Shown here one piece after another: positions 11,415 to 23,803 of a stretch of 64,000 nucleotides of DNA. The notes below the pieces were generated by a model. That model made no database searches, had not been told where the DNA came from, and saw nothing but the letters and a program-made list of their open reading frames with translations. How positions within the stretch are numbered: position 1 is the first letter of the stretch; each line of letters opens with the position of its first letter. The DNA lies in assembly GCA_932521025.1 (NCBI GenBank), contig OW051472.1:9776992-9840991 (forward strand), written 5' to 3'. Source of the DNA: Oscheius onirici. Taxonomy: Eukaryota > Nematoda > Chromadorea > Rhabditida > Rhabditidae. The translations under genes were made by a program, and so were the position numbers.

Positions 11415-12115
11415 GAAAGCCTTCTCATCGTGTCTGAGGTCGTGATCCCATCTGATAAGCTCTTCTTCTACCTTCTAGCTGTGTCCATTCTGTGCAGATT
11501 CGGCTCCATTCTTCTCGAGGACCAGACATGATACTTCTTGCCCATTTCATCTTTTTTTGAAATCATGCTGTAATGCCCAATCTTTCAGTCCCGTCTCCTG
11601 TTGTATTCCTTCATTCCTCCATCGATCCAGTTGCGTTATTCCTATCATTTTACGCTCCATACGTTGTTGACTGACTCACTGGGAGACGAGGCTTGTCTTC
11701 AGTCTTCAAAGACTCAGAACCGTACAGAACTACCGGCGAGACGCAAGATGCAAACAACCTACGTCTCTGGTTCATGCTGAGAAGACGACAGCAAAGAAGA
11801 TATTTCAGGTTATTGAAAGCTGCATGACCCAGGCAAATTCTTCTCTTGATCTCGATACTGTAGTTGCATGGGATGGAGATTCGGGAACCCAGATAGATGA
11901 ATGACTTGACAAATTCGAATGACCTATTTTCGATGATGATGGGTCGTCTTACTTGAATACCCGTCATCAGAACAGTCTTGCGTTTGTTTAATTCGAGTCC
12001 AACAGCTTTCAGGGTCTCAATCATCTTCGACAACATTCGCTGGATTTCTGGTCTTTCGAGCTACGGTGTACGGTGGATCAGACCAATATCTACAAGAGTT
12101 TCTCTCCTGATCAAA
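11415..12115 (-). mobile_element. RTE-type non-LTR retrotransposon, 3' relic
   Basis: The minus-strand frame at 11650-12036 reads like the C-terminal reverse-transcriptase region of RTE elements: VGLELNKRKTVLM, FIYLGSRIS, then RRRLFASCVSPVVLYGSES (family: Rr.lf..cv.Pv.LYGsE). After a break it continues as RRMERKMIGITQLDRW and WDHDLRHDEKAF, the tail seen in RTE proteins. Stops and frame changes show it is inactive. The tail is also present at 61010-61350 in the opposite orientation. The 5' half (endonuclease and RT fingers) is not here, consistent with 5' truncation during target-primed reverse transcription. Confidence 0.8.
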
Positions 12116-12506
12116 CATGAAGAACTCGATACGCTGCAGACGTCCGATCCCCCGTACCATTCAGAACGACCAACTCTTTTTCGGAAAACGAATTGCGGCT
12201 GTCAGTAGAATACAAAGAGACATGGACCGTCGACAATTATTCCTTTGTCAAGTTGCAAAGAAGAAGAGGCCCTATTATCGTATTACAACGCTGCCTTGAA
12301 AGATTAGTCCCTCTGTCAGAAAAGGAGGTCTCTCACGGCGAACAATCTCGAAAGGCGCATCTCTTTGGTCAAAAGTGACAAGCATAACAAATGACTAATT
12401 AATAGCTACAAAGCGGCCTCTAATTAGCAACTTTTTTGACCCCGTCAGACGACTATTTGCCCTCCTACCGGCGGTCTACTCTCTCTTTTCCCCCCGTTAC
12501 GCAATC

Positions 12507-12731
12507 ATGTACTTGAGATGGGGCGAGACCTTATACGACTCTGGGACACAGGCCGTAGACGAAAGGCGATTGCGCCAGTCGGTAAATGACTTCTGTACAG
12601 GATGGATTAACAACTTGGTGGATATTGAGCGGAAGAGAAACTCTTTGGATCTCATCCTCGCTAAATACACCTTTAAGAGATTCTATGAATACGGTAGGAC
12701 CGGTAACTTTTATCAAAAACTGGGTTGGTAA
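12507..12731 (+). mobile_element. Possible LINE endonuclease-domain scrap
   Basis: A 74-residue open frame contains WINNLVDIERKRNSLDLILA, resembling the endonuclease-domain motif of CR1/Jockey-class LINEs (L.qLV..pTRg.n.LDLil). It is short, has no flanking domain, and is not obviously joined to the RTE relic just upstream. Read as a degraded piece of a different LINE. Coincidence cannot be excluded. Confidence 0.35.
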
Positions 12732-12814
12732 ATAGACGGAAAGAAGTTTAAAAACCATGGAAAACTTTAGACTTTAGCACTGAGAAAGGCAATTTTTTTC
12801 AATTTCTAGTGGAA

Positions 12815-12995
12815 AAATTGTCCGTGTTCGTCCGGCGTTGGAACTCTGTTCGAGCATCGAACAACGAACTTTTGCACTCTCATCTTCGTCATGCGAATCG
12901 GACACGGACGTCTGCGTCTCCCAATGTTCGACGTCGAACACGGACTGTTCGTGTTCGGCTCAAACGAACATCGAACACGTCCGCCCAACCCTGAC
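12815..12995. repeat. GTTCG/CGAAC-word array, copy 1
   Basis: About 180 bp dense in GTTCG and its complement CGAAC (for example TGTTCGACGTCGAACACG near 12923), giving many local hairpins. It ends CGCCCAACCCTG at about 12985-12996. The same words and the same end occur at 14960-15171. The left boundary is unclear and I see no matching left terminus. Confidence 0.75.
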
Positions 12996-13903
12996 CTGTA
13001 TTCTTCCAGAGCGAAAGTTACTGTAAGTACAAGCAAAAGCGTTTGGTGGATCCCTTCACTTGTGTTCCTTGAAAGTTTACAGTCTGTCTCCCTCTCCGTC
13101 TATTTTCCGTCTCATTGCTCCCAGTTGTCCCCACAGCCATGTCTCCAGACAACCGGACTGTATCCAACTCCTTTGTGCGCTTGTCCATTTGACGCGCCAT
13201 TGGACGATTTATCCTCCATAGTTTGTTTTATGTGTGGTGAGGGCCCGTAAGCGTCTTTGTTCAAGTCGGTGGAGTCAGCCGCGCGTAATTAGTCGCGCAT
13301 AATGACCGTGGAAGACGCAACTTTTGAGAGAATGATCTACCCGAGTGCTACCGGAAGAAATTTGAACTTGGAACGAAGAAAGAGACAGAGCCAGTGTCTA
13401 ACTTTCTCTGTTTCCGTGTTAAGTACTCGATATGTTCGGAAGACTATCTTTTCAGGTTTCTGGACTATTGGCGGAGCATAAATATCAAGGTCAAAGAGCC
13501 CAATATTTTCGAAAGACCAAAAAATGCTGTCAAAAGGGATGGAACAAGTATTCTAAAAGACCTGTTATTCCAAAACTCTCCCAATTTTTCTGATCTCCTA
13601 GTCCCCGTTCTCTCGGCCCATTGTTCCTCCTCCCATCCCAACCTCTATTTTCATACGCGCCTAAATGTGATTTCCTCTGTTTCAAGCCTTTGTCCATCCT
13701 AGATGAGCTCTTTCATGCCGAATTATTCAAATTGGTGCGCCGTCAAGAAGTTGCCAAGTCTCAAATGTACACAAAGGAGGACGCTTTGTGATTAACGCGC
13801 GCAGGTCATAATGATCCCTCCTCTTGGTCGTAAAGGTAATTGTTTCAAGGTAAAAGACCATTTGAAAACCGTGCTCTTGGCTCCCGAAACTTACAAGAAA
13901 TGC

Positions 13904-14085
13904 GGGGCTGTCTCGCAGCGAAAGCGTTCGGTTTGAAAATGGTCACTTTGCAAAAATCTTGGCTGAGTATCAAATGTTTACACGTTATATGAATTTGGCT
14001 ACATCACACAAACATTGGGTACTCAGCCAAGATTTTTGCAAAGTGACCATTTTCAAAGCGAACCTTTTCGCTGCGAGACAGCCCC
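13904..14085. mobile_element. Foldback MITE, hAT-like, 8-bp target duplication
   Basis: A near-perfect inverted repeat: arms of about 70 bp (from GGGGCTGTCTCGCAGCG through CAAAAATCTTGGCTGAGTA) around a loop of about 45 bp, ending CTGCGAGACAGCCCC. It is flanked on both sides by the direct repeat AGAAATGC, an 8-bp duplication characteristic of hAT-superfamily insertion. There is no coding capacity, so it would be mobilised in trans. The few arm mismatches suggest a young insertion. Confidence 0.85.
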
Positions 14086-14959
14086 AGAAATGCGTATTCG
14101 TTTGAAACAGCCGCCAAGTTCTCCCGATGACAAGACAGTCGCTCAAACAGTTCAGATACAGTTTTTTTTATTTTTTGCAGATACCAGCTGCTAGTCCCAA
14201 AAGCCTGAACCGAAACCAATTTCAGCCCCGACGCGCAGGTGACAGCCTAATCCGGAATCCGTAATTAGCAACACCTATATATGTATGTACAGAGAGCAGC
14301 ACAAACAATTAGTTGACTATTCAGACCCGGACAATCTTTTAATCATAGGTGTGATCTATTCTGTTATTCGGTTGTGACGTTCTTAAATTAATGTGAGAAA
14401 AGTTCCGTGTCATCTCTCTGATTCTTTCCTCATTATCCTTCAAACGATTTTTACAATTTCTTGAACTGACTAATCCGAGATCTAGTTCATAGGTCACACG
14501 CTGCAATACGACCCGATCTTCTGTCTTTGCGACACATTGTCCCCAATTAGCTCTTCCTCATAGAGTCACTTTATTAATGACAGTGGTCCCGATCCTCATC
14601 ATTATATTAGGAAGCGGATCGGGTGTGATAATCCCTCTAGGGGGATCGCCAGTTCTGATTCTATTACAGCCTACTGTAGCTCAATCAGGCCACAATGGGG
14701 AATTGTGTCGCACCAAAAGGAATTCTGGAAGTTACGGTCAGAAGAAGAGGCAGAGTATAAACATAAGGAACAGACAGAACAGTCTCTGATCTCGATATTT
14801 CATTTTCAGGGGATTGGACTCAATAATCTGAACTGAAGTTAATTTGTAAAACCGGCTCTATTCCGGAACAGTGGTCCCAAAAAATTACAGCGGTCCTAAA
14901 AAAAGTTCAATCAATCCTCCCTGGAGTAAAAAAAGTTCAATTATTCCCTGGAGTAAAAA

Positions 14960-15171
14960 AAAAACTTCGAAAAGTTCGTTGTTCGTTTTGGCCGAACACG
15001 AACAGTTCGTGTTCGACGGCGAATACGGAACTGGCGAATATTCGGGTCGTGTTCGCATCTTCGCGAACGAACATTGGAACGGCGAACAGTTCGTGCAAAA
15101 AGTGCAGTGTTCGATTCGTGTTCGGTTCGGCCCAAAAAATTTAAGGGATGATCGGTTCGTGTTCGCCCAAC
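14960..15171. repeat. GTTCG/CGAAC-word array, copy 2
   Basis: About 210 bp with repeated GAACACGAAC/GTTCGTGTTCG words and their complements, starting after an A-run at about 14960 and ending GTTCGCCCAACCCTG. The words and end match the array at 12815-12995. Just upstream, two near-identical short stretches (CTGGAGTAAAAAAAGTTCAAT, about 14921 and 14950) are a small tandem duplication. No gene is involved. Long frames reported across it arise from its low stop density. Confidence 0.75.
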
Positions 15172-15717
15172 CCTGGTCTACAGTCTGTTTTACTGGTCTC
15201 ACTTTTACTGTCTCTCTACAAAAGCCCGCCACAGTTCACATCCTCAATGACCTCTCTCCACAAGGTTCCCGGTCCAAATTCGTCCAGCTTTCAGTCTCAA
15301 ATTTTCCTGATTCTCCAAATACAGAGATGTGTGTTGCCGTTCAAAGTTCGTCTGATCAAGGAACCAGACTGAATCAAAACTCAGAGACTCGCTGTAAATG
15401 TGACTTCCATTGTGTCTTCGAACCTGACGCAATAATTCCAGGCTCAATGACGCCACCAAAGAATAGAACTTTTCAAGTTGGGACGAGAGTCTCCTTCCAA
15501 GAAGATGGGGCTAAGCCTTGGTACGCAAACAAAACGGAAAAAGGGCAAGATCAAGTACGAGTTGAGCTTGAATTTGGTTATGGTATTTTGACTGGAATTT
15601 GACCCAGTTTAAAGGTTGTGTAGTACTCAGATATTTCCAGAAATATTCCGCATACAAGTACAGATTTTTAGACTTTCCGTTATAGTTTTCAGCTTTACAC
15701 AATTTGACATATAGAGC

Positions 15718-15850
15718 TTGTCAAATCTTCACCTTACGTATGTTTAATTGACGAGAAATTCGAGGCCAAACTGTTTTATTTGAATTTCTACTGTATTTTT
15801 TACGCAACTTTGCAAAACGAAAAGTACGCAAGGTGAAGATTTGGCAACAG
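15718..15850. mobile_element. Short TIR element (MITE), TA-flanked, copy 1
   Basis: About 135 bp with terminal inverted repeats: left GTCAAATCTTCACCTTACGTA, right GTACGCAAGGTGAAGATTTGGCAAC. Flanked by TA on each side (TATA...TATAA), as expected of Tc1/mariner-derived MITEs. A related, more diverged element lies in the opposite orientation at 23804-23940. The interior is AT-rich and non-coding. Confidence 0.75.
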
Positions 15851-18800
15851 CTATAATTACAAGATGCTCCACATTTTATGCAAAAGACCCAACAAATGTT
15901 TGAAAATACTGAAAGGATTCGAAAAATTGAAAAACGCAGTCACAAATGGACTGTACCCCTATTTTTGCTATTCCATAGAGGTGACAGTCATTCTCACTTC
16001 GGCGTCATCCCACCAGATCTTGATCAACATTCCCATACACAAATGCTGTCTCGATATCGGTTACTGTCTCGACGGGAGGCCAATTAGCAAAATGACCACT
16101 AAATTAGTGGAAAGGTGATAACTCGCCAAGTCCATTGACACCCTCTTCCTCTCAAAAGGAGTCGGTTTTCAATGGGCGAGAGAGTCATAACATTATGTCT
16201 CTTTTACTCTCTTAAAAACGTCAAAATTTCTTATCAGAAAAGAGTCAAAAACATTCTAGTCCACAGATCTGTACAATTGTCCACAAAGAGTAAGACCTTC
16301 CCGCTGTTTTGTCCCATTTCAAAGAAAAAGGCTGACACAGGGATGAAAATAGCGAGAGCCTGGGGGCGTTTTTGTCACTCTTCGGCATGTTTTGAGGGGT
16401 TCTTGTTACAGTTTATGAGTCAAAGAGTGAAGAGAGGGACTATATAGGCGGGGTCTCATCCGTATTGTCCACTGTCGTCCCCTCGTCATGTCTATCTGGT
16501 TGGAGTGGCTAATGAGGTTAGTTTTTTTCTAGAAAAACTTGCAAGGAATATCTTGGACATAAACAGTCCTTTAAAATGGTTTTCGTGACGGGACCATGCG
16601 AGTGGCCAGAGGTCACGAAAGGAGATATATTTTTAAGGAGTACGTGCTCCCGGATACTTTGTGTACGAACAATGATGGTTTGTACACTGATGAAGTCACA
16701 ATCTTTCCCTTAAAAAAATACTGTAGGCCACCAAAACTGGGCTTAGATCCCAATTGACTATGGGCTTTAAGATATGTTTCAAATGGATTCTGTGTTTTCC
16801 TTCAATTTCTCAAGTCTCTTCGAATCGAGCCCTTTCTCCTAGAATCTTACCGTAGATACCAAATCTCTCCTTTATTTCGAGCGGTTTTTGTTCGGAATTC
16901 CTTTCTATTTCAGTTCAATGTCAGTCTGAGTCAGACTGTCAGACCATTGCTGTGACGAGACTGACCTAGAGAGATTTTGATTTAAGAACCCGCCACATTG
17001 TCATCGGACTGTCAACCCATTCCAATAGGGCCCTCAACCCATCACTTTATTTCTTTCAAATTCATTTGTTTACGAACATCTGCTTTTTTTCGGGCCGAGT
17101 AATCGACTTGAATAGTTCTCTTGCGTACTCCTAGATTCTTCCCAGTTGGTTCAGTTCCCAGTCATTCCTTTTGCAAAAATGATTTGATGTCGGCGTCTTT
17201 TTTGCACATTCAGTGAGGACATTTTGCAGTTCTAGTATGATTTTCTTTATTCTCAAGCAGGGTTTGTCTCTCTTTATGAATTCTGTCTCCTTTTGAAAAA
17301 AAAAAAGTTACTGTAGCTTCTGCCAAAATGGAAACAAGCTCATTCAATCCTTCTCTCCAAATCAGTATCCTCAACAATTCAGTTCGTACAGATGACTAAC
17401 GCTACCGACTTGTTGACTAACTGTTGTGACTGTCACTCTGATCCCCCTCGAGCCCTATCCTAATTTAGTCTCGCCCACGCTCTCATATAGCTAACACTCT
17501 CTCCCGTGCTCGGAGAACTTGACTCCACAAAAGGTAATCTGAATCACTGAAAACTTTTCCCCGAAATTAAAACCTGGTGTCTCATAGGCTGCATCCTGTT
17601 ATCTTGATCTCAACTGCTAATCCGCTCTACTCTCAAGCCGCATACGACCGTAACCCGGGGATATTTTGGAGGTATCAGCTCGGTGACAGGGGTCATGCTC
17701 GTGGTAGGACCTCCGGACATCTCTTTTGGGTCAAAGCCCCGCTCTGGAAGAGAGACAGAGGCAGAGGCTCGAAGGCCACTTGTGTGAATAAAGTGGATTA
17801 TATGCGACTGATTGGCTCCTTGGAGAGAGGCGTGAGGATGGGTTCTCAGTTTCTTCAAAGCTTTGAAGCAACTCATTTATGTGTGGGTATTGGTCCCAGC
17901 CTCCGTCTCACCTTGTTTTTCTGACTGTCATCGTGGTCCTGCTAAATTTCTATTTCTCTGATAATTTTCCAAACGCTTCCCCTTTTGTGAAAACAGTGAG
18001 ACCGACTGGGAATAAACTATCGGACTGCTAAACAATCCCACTCACTCCTTGAATCATTCAAACATTTGGTTCGGCAGGCGCCCCCCTTCGTTTGAACATT
18101 TGCGCGAGAACACTCAGAATAAACCAATTTCGCATTTTTCTTCATTTTTCATCAACTTTCATGCTTTCTAACTACGTTTATCGGATTCAGCGTGTAAAAG
18201 AACTCCTTGAACCATGAATTCACTCAAAAAAAATGGGAGAAATAGACGAAATTTGTAAGGTCCGCTATTTCCTTCTGAAAATCGTCATATTTCGAGGGAA
18301 TTCATGGGTCAAGGGGTTCTTTTACACGCTGAATCCGATAAACGTAGTTAGAAAGCATAAAAGTTGATGAAAAATGAAAAAAAAACATTTGACACATTTC
18401 TGTCACCATCCAGTCTCTCCCCCTGCGTTTTGAAAACATCAATTGAACCAGTCAAACAGACTGTCTCTCTCAATCATCAGACGTCCTATATACACAAAAG
18501 TCTCTTTCTCTCTTTTCGGCTACCGTAGTTATTGCCGTTGTCACTTACACACACAATGTTCCGAGGGGTGCTGAGGGCTCCGCCTCCAACAAGAGCGAGA
18601 GACCGGAAGCCACGCCTCTTTCTTCGTATCGGCTATCATGGCTCCCTCTCTGTTCTGAGAGACTGACTTGTTTTGAATGGTCACTCTGTTTCACAAATTT
18701 TCGTCTGGACATCTGGCAATTGTAAATCATTCATCCACTTCCATCACTCCACTCTTTCTCTTTCCCAATCGGTTTTGTTTACAGCTCTTTCTCGAAATCA

Positions 18801-19381
18801 TCATTTTTCGGACAAAAACAGTTTATGTTCTCTACTAGAACACCCTTTTTTTCTCGTACTGACTTTTTCGGACGATTGTTCTTTAGCGAGCCATTCACTA
18901 TATATACCGATTTTCTTTTCGCATCTCTTCACGATGTGAGCCTCTAAAACTAGTGGCAGTTTTCCAATTCTATTCTTGGGTTCTGACAACGGTTGGGCCT
19001 GGCTTGACTTCCTACTTTTCCCACCCAGTTCTTCTTTCGTAGCTTGAACTATCTTAGTCTTCTGCTCTCGGTGTGTCTCTCACGTTGTTCCGCACAATTT
19101 TTAAGAAATCTGGGACATTCTTTTGAAGGAACCGAGAAACTCTCAATAATTAGCCGCTAATCTGCCTATAAACACGACTTTTTGTCTCCTCCACTTTGCA
19201 CACACAGTGTCATTACACTGTATAATTGCCAGCCGTCCTTCCCGCGCAATCCACACACAGACAAAGCCATCCCGTTTTATTTCATCTCTTGGCCAGAAAA
19301 ATAAGATTTCTATTCTATCTTGATCTTTCAGAGTAATGCCCACTTTTTGAAAAGACACTCTTGAACAAGGACAATTTCAGA
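15851..19381. other. Long non-coding stretch upstream of the Sox gene
   Basis: About 3.5 kb without a supportable gene, apart from the foldback listed at 18133-18390. Several short frames on both strands lack coding character. Pyrimidine-rich segments and TTTCAG-like sites near 19330 and 19375 suggest 5' untranslated or outron sequence of the Sox gene. Regulatory elements of a developmental gene could sit here, but I cannot point to specific sites. Confidence 0.4.
18133..18390. repeat. Foldback element with about 100-bp arms
   Basis: The left arm (about 18133-18235, ...CTAACTACGTTTATCGGATTC...) is repeated in reverse complement at about 18290-18390, with roughly 50 bp between. Arm identity is high, with a few mismatches. 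No coding. I did not find a clear target-site duplication because the ends run into poly-A/T. Probably a non-autonomous DNA transposon. Confidence 0.8.
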
Positions 19382-20206
19382 ATGAATATCAGCGATCTGA
19401 ATCTGCCCTATCTGCACATGGTGAACAATCTGGAGCACAAGTTGGTTGCCGACGATGATGACGAAATGGCCAGTGGATCTTCCGGAGCCTCGCCGGCTCC
19501 CTCTCCCCTTGACGCATCCAAATCGCCGTCGGATTCGCACGTGAAACGTCCCATGAACGCCTTCATGGTCTGGAGCAGGGGACAGCGCAGAAAGATGGCC
19601 CAGGATAACCCGAAAATGCACAATTCCGAGATCAGCAAGCGACTCGGCGCTGAATGGAAACAGCTCTCGGAGAAGGACAAGCGTCCATTCATCGATGAGG
19701 CCAAGAGACTGAGGCAGCTCCACATGAAGGTACCGTTTTGAATCTTTCAATCACTTAGACAAAAATCAAATAAAAGTGCTGTTTTTAACCATAAAGTCTG
19801 AAGAGAAAGTCGCAAGTTTTACTGCCTTTTTGTCAGATGCAAATGACCTACTGTTCTCAAATAGTGCGAAGATTCCTCAAAGACTGTTCGCTCTTTTCAG
19901 GAACATCCGGACTATAAATACCGCCCGAGAAGAAAACCGAAGGTTGCTGGCTCCAAAGTTCCCAACAGACTTCCTCTCGGTCTTCCCCTTTCCACCTTCT
20001 CCTCTCCGGCTCTCTTCGCCGCCAACTACAGTCCTCTGGATCAGTTGAAGCCAGCCGATCTGAGCTATTACACTTCCTTCTTCCCGAACGCCTTGTCCGG
20101 AGCTTACAGTCCCTACAACATGATGGCCGTGTATGCTCGACAAGCGGCAGCTATGGCAGCTGCCACGAGCCAAGCAGCTCCAGCTACACAGGGAACGGGA
20201 ATCTAG
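19382..20206 (+). CDS. sox-3: SoxB HMG-box transcription factor
   Basis: Two exons, 19382-19729 and 19901-20206, encode about 217 residues. The HMG box starts [20 protein letters not shown] (residue about 53), continues [14 protein letters not shown] and [15 protein letters not shown], and is completed across the intron by [14 protein letters not shown]. Group-B hallmarks are present: the [19 protein letters not shown] core and the basic PRRKPK end. The C-terminal half is short and rich in Ala, Ser and Tyr ([19 protein letters not shown]). The length is near C. elegans SOX-3 and shorter than SOX-2, so sox-3 is my preferred symbol, though sox-2 is possible. The ATG lies directly after a TTTCAG, suggesting a 5' UTR intron or trans-splicing. 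SoxB factors act in neural and epithelial progenitor fate. The gene is isolated, with about 7 kb of gene-free DNA upstream and 4.6 kb downstream, typical of a heavily regulated developmental gene. Confidence 0.93.
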
Positions 20207-22250
20207 GTTCGTCTTTTGTCACACAAGAGGGGGCCAATCATAACTTTTGCCGCCTCTTGAACAAGGCGAAGAAACACAATGGGTTGAGGGGCAACAAACC
20301 AGAATTGCCTCAAAAGGTGGGCTGTATATTGTGCCGTGTGAAGACATTAAACAAACAGTCTTTCTCTCTCTCTGAATCAGCGGAATATCTTGACGTGAAA
20401 GGCGCTGGTCTCTCTTTGGGAAGAGTATTTGTCTTGAGGATTTTGTCCACAAGGAAGGGAACGTGTCTGTATCTGTCTTAGGCGGAGACTATCACGAGTG
20501 AATCAGCTTTTTTTGGCTTGAAATGGACAAATTTCTTTTGGAAAGGCAGTGCCATGTTTTATCTTACTATTTTCCGCCTTTCCACGTAAACGCTCGGAGG
20601 GTTTTTGACTCTGCAGCAGTTTCCTGTTGTTGGTCCTTTCCCAAACTCTCACACAAACAAAATAAACACGGACACGTAACCCGATCATATTTCCGCTTCA
20701 ATCCACTTTTTTTTTCACGAAAAGGGGGCCCGGAACCTCCTTCCTCTGCCTGACAGCCCTCTGAATGCGCGCCATTGTGCCGGCTGTTTACCTACTCTCC
20801 GATCTGGAATTCGGCAATTCTTTTTGTTCCGATTTCACACACAGGCAGAGAGAGGAGGTGAAAGAAAAAAGGGTTAGACGATTGTCTCTTTCTCGCGCGC
20901 AATGCCATCTGCTTGCGTGAGCGCAACAACACGTGTTTGCAGAAAATGGGGAGATTTTGAGGGGGAAACAATCGTACAAAAGATCGCGTGATCTTGGAGA
21001 GAGCATGCTTTGTCATCTCCGGGATGGGCATGGGAGATAGGTTACAGTAAGTCTTTGGAAATAAGGAGGGAAACAAGGGACTCACACTCTGTCTGTATGT
21101 CTCGGAAAATTAACTCTTCATCTCAATTTTTTACTTACATTTTTCAGCTTTATGATGTTCAACAATGTTTTAGTACTAAATAGACCAGATCTCGAACATT
21201 CTGACCAGGACAGTTTTTCAAAGAGATGCAGTTGTTCATTTTTTTAGGATAGTGATCTGTATTATCCACCCGTCTCGGTTTTGCTGATCTCTTCCCAATT
21301 GTGCTCCTGATCCCAACACCATTTCTTCCTGCTCTAATCCGTGACCTCATCTCGTATTCTTCGCCCTTTTTCGAGCTAAAAGTATCACACGGCATCACAG
21401 CCCTCTTTTGACCATCTTTGTGTGAACAAACAGCGTGAACAATAGTATGGAAATGGAAATGTCCGTGGTTGGTCTGAGGAGGACAATGCGTCTCCTTTAT
21501 TCGGGCTGGCGGTCTTTTGAGAATGGTTGTCTGAGAAAAAAAGGAGGGAGAGAGAAAGCACAAAATGACTGTAGAGTGGCGATTGACCTTTCTCAAGTAT
21601 GAGTGAGACCAAAATAAGCGAAAGATTCTTCAAAAAACAGAAGATTATTGTCTGCCATTTGTTGACGGATAGGTCAATTGGAATTAGGCTTAAACTGACC
21701 GAACTTTCTGTCATTTTCAACATTACTAAGCGCACGTTCATCTCTGCCACTTAGTCTGTTCAGCAGAAAACTTCAAAAGGATTATCAGTTATTTTCAGAA
21801 TCTCCGAGAGTCTTCTTTCTTCCCTTCCAACGTGTCCAGAGTCCAACCCAAAAGCAGATCTCTTCCCTTCTTCCCCCAGCTTCTCTACATGTGTTCTATA
21901 CGTTCCGGTCACAGGTCTTCATTGCAATATATTCTATTCCCTTCCCTACGACCACAGATATTCATCGTTAGCTCTCGTTTTTACCTCTTTTCGAAACAAT
22001 AAAGAAGAAATACTCCTTGATCTAGTTCACACCTAGGTCTTGGCAAATACAGGCGCTTATTGGCACACAGAGGGTGCAGCTGCCTCGTCGTCTTCTAGCC
22101 GCACCTCGAAACTGCTTGAAGATGAGACGGCTACCGACACGGAAAGTTCGAGGAGAGAGTGTTGGCAAACTCGGCGAACTGTTTCTGTAGCTCTTGTTAT
22201 TGGACGAGTCTAGGCAGCGGCATCGGGCCCGTGTCAGTGTTGACCGCGAC

Positions 22251-22404
22251 CGTGCCAGCAAGGCGCATTTTCGGGGGGAAGACTACTTTGGCGAAAAAAC
22301 TTGGCACCCATTTTGAACATAAAATCGGCGTGGCAAATTGAGCCTATGGTCAAATTGGGTGCCAAGTTTTCACGGCTCCAACAAAAGTGCGCACTGCTGG
22401 CACG
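22251..22404. repeat. Imperfect foldback, TGGCACCC-type
   Basis: Left arm CGTGCCAGCAAGGCGCA ... CTTGGCACCCATTTTGA pairs with TCAAATTGGGTGCCAAG ... GTGCGCACTGCTGGCACG on the right, about 55-bp arms with several mismatches and a loop of about 35 bp. Flanking GGGCCCG sequences on both sides (22226, 22404) may be remnants of longer arms. An old, non-coding element. Confidence 0.65.
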
Positions 22405-23803
22405 GGCCCGGTGCCCATTATCAAGACGAACCCTTCGGATTTTTACTTATTCGATAAGAAGGCAACTTATTACAGCAACAAATAACCAAGAAATCTAGCT
22501 TTTGCGTCAGAAAAGGTTCTTTTCGCTCTCCCACCTCGAGCTTGTTTTCACAACAACAACTAATATCCTCTTTCTTGTGGTCAATTGGCACCACTGTTCG
22601 TCACACAATAGCTCGCTTTCTTGACTCCTTTTGAATGGGGATTATGTGTTTGTGACAGAGGCACAAGGTTCGAGACAAAGAGACAGCACGAGTTGGACCG
22701 AAAATTGAGTTAGGAAAGGGCAGATGGTATGGGTTGAGGGATTGGAAGTGAGAGCTGGAATAACTGTAATAAAAGATTACTGTAATATAAACCTCCCGTC
22801 AAAGAAAGACGCAGACCGTCTACACTCAGAGCACCGGGAAAACGCAATGTTTTCGGTTTGAAGATGGCATTTTTGACTTGGTTCTTGAGATTCTATTCTA
22901 CCAATCTGTACAAAACTTGGCAAAGAGACAGAAAGACGGATAGCGTACTTCCTCTCGACAAAGGGAGCCGCCATGGGTTGCGCCATGTTGTCGTATCGCC
23001 ACAGGAAGTCAGGATTAGGAATGACCGAGTTAATCCAAAGAGAAGAAGGAAGCTTCTGACCGGCTACCTCTTCCGGGGAGGGTCAATTTTTGTTGCAGAA
23101 GGATTACGGTATCGCTTGTGATCTCAAGAGAGGCCACATTAGCCGGGGGAGCGATGTGTACCCACTCTTCTCTTCTTTGTTAATTGAACACGGGGGACGG
23201 CGATCAAGCTTTGATCCAAACAGAAGCCGAATTCTTTGGGCCCGGAGACGAATTTCATTGAATAGGAAATATCACGGAATCGGGCAAACTTCAAGCGTCA
23301 AAATATCATTGGATTCCTATTATTAATGAGCGATGTATGTAAATTTTGTACTCTCAGAAATCAGAGAACATCGGGAATCCGACAGACGGAAAGAAGACAA
23401 GGTTACTGGACTGATAGTTCAGTTGTTCTTTCGAAAACTTATCTGTTTCTGGACGGTATCAAAACTAAGAGGAGTCTCTCTTCTTCTACAATTAGACTTC
23501 GTTAGACTTTGCTCATTTTTCAGCAGTTTGGCTATTATACGTCCCGGTAATAGACACAGCCCGAGTGTTTTTAAACTATTTTGATTCCTAAAGTTGAATT
23601 GGTACCCTCTGCTATTCCCCCTTCGTACATTGTAACAATGTTTTGCCTATGGCAAAATGAATATTCTATCTATCTATCTATGTTCATTGTCGATCGTTGT
23701 TTCAAGACTCGCCAGACGATTCGTCGCCCGGAGGCTTCGTAGCGCCAAAGTTTCCTGCCTGCTCTTTACTGTTTTCTAAATCTTTCTACTTTCGTTTATA
23801 GCT

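Noticed and set aside
11200-11445. Pyrimidine-rich frames (Ser/Leu/Val-rich) downstream of the four-TM gene
   Set aside because: C/T-rich low-complexity DNA with three overlapping frames on one strand, directly next to the RTE relic.
14871-15602. A 243-codon plus-strand frame at 14.9-15.6 kb
   Set aside because: The first part translates the TTCG word array. The rest has no splice signals or family, and the start is a low-complexity KKSS run.
21159-21750. Overlapping minus-strand frames of 121-145 codons downstream of the Sox gene
   Set aside because: No family resemblance, AT-rich codons, and no splice or start context. Probably chance frames.
23660-23690. TCTA repeat as a possible CRISPR-like or satellite array
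   Set aside because: Only a few units of a tetranucleotide microsatellite. No CRISPR arrays are expected in a nematode nuclear genome and none was seen.
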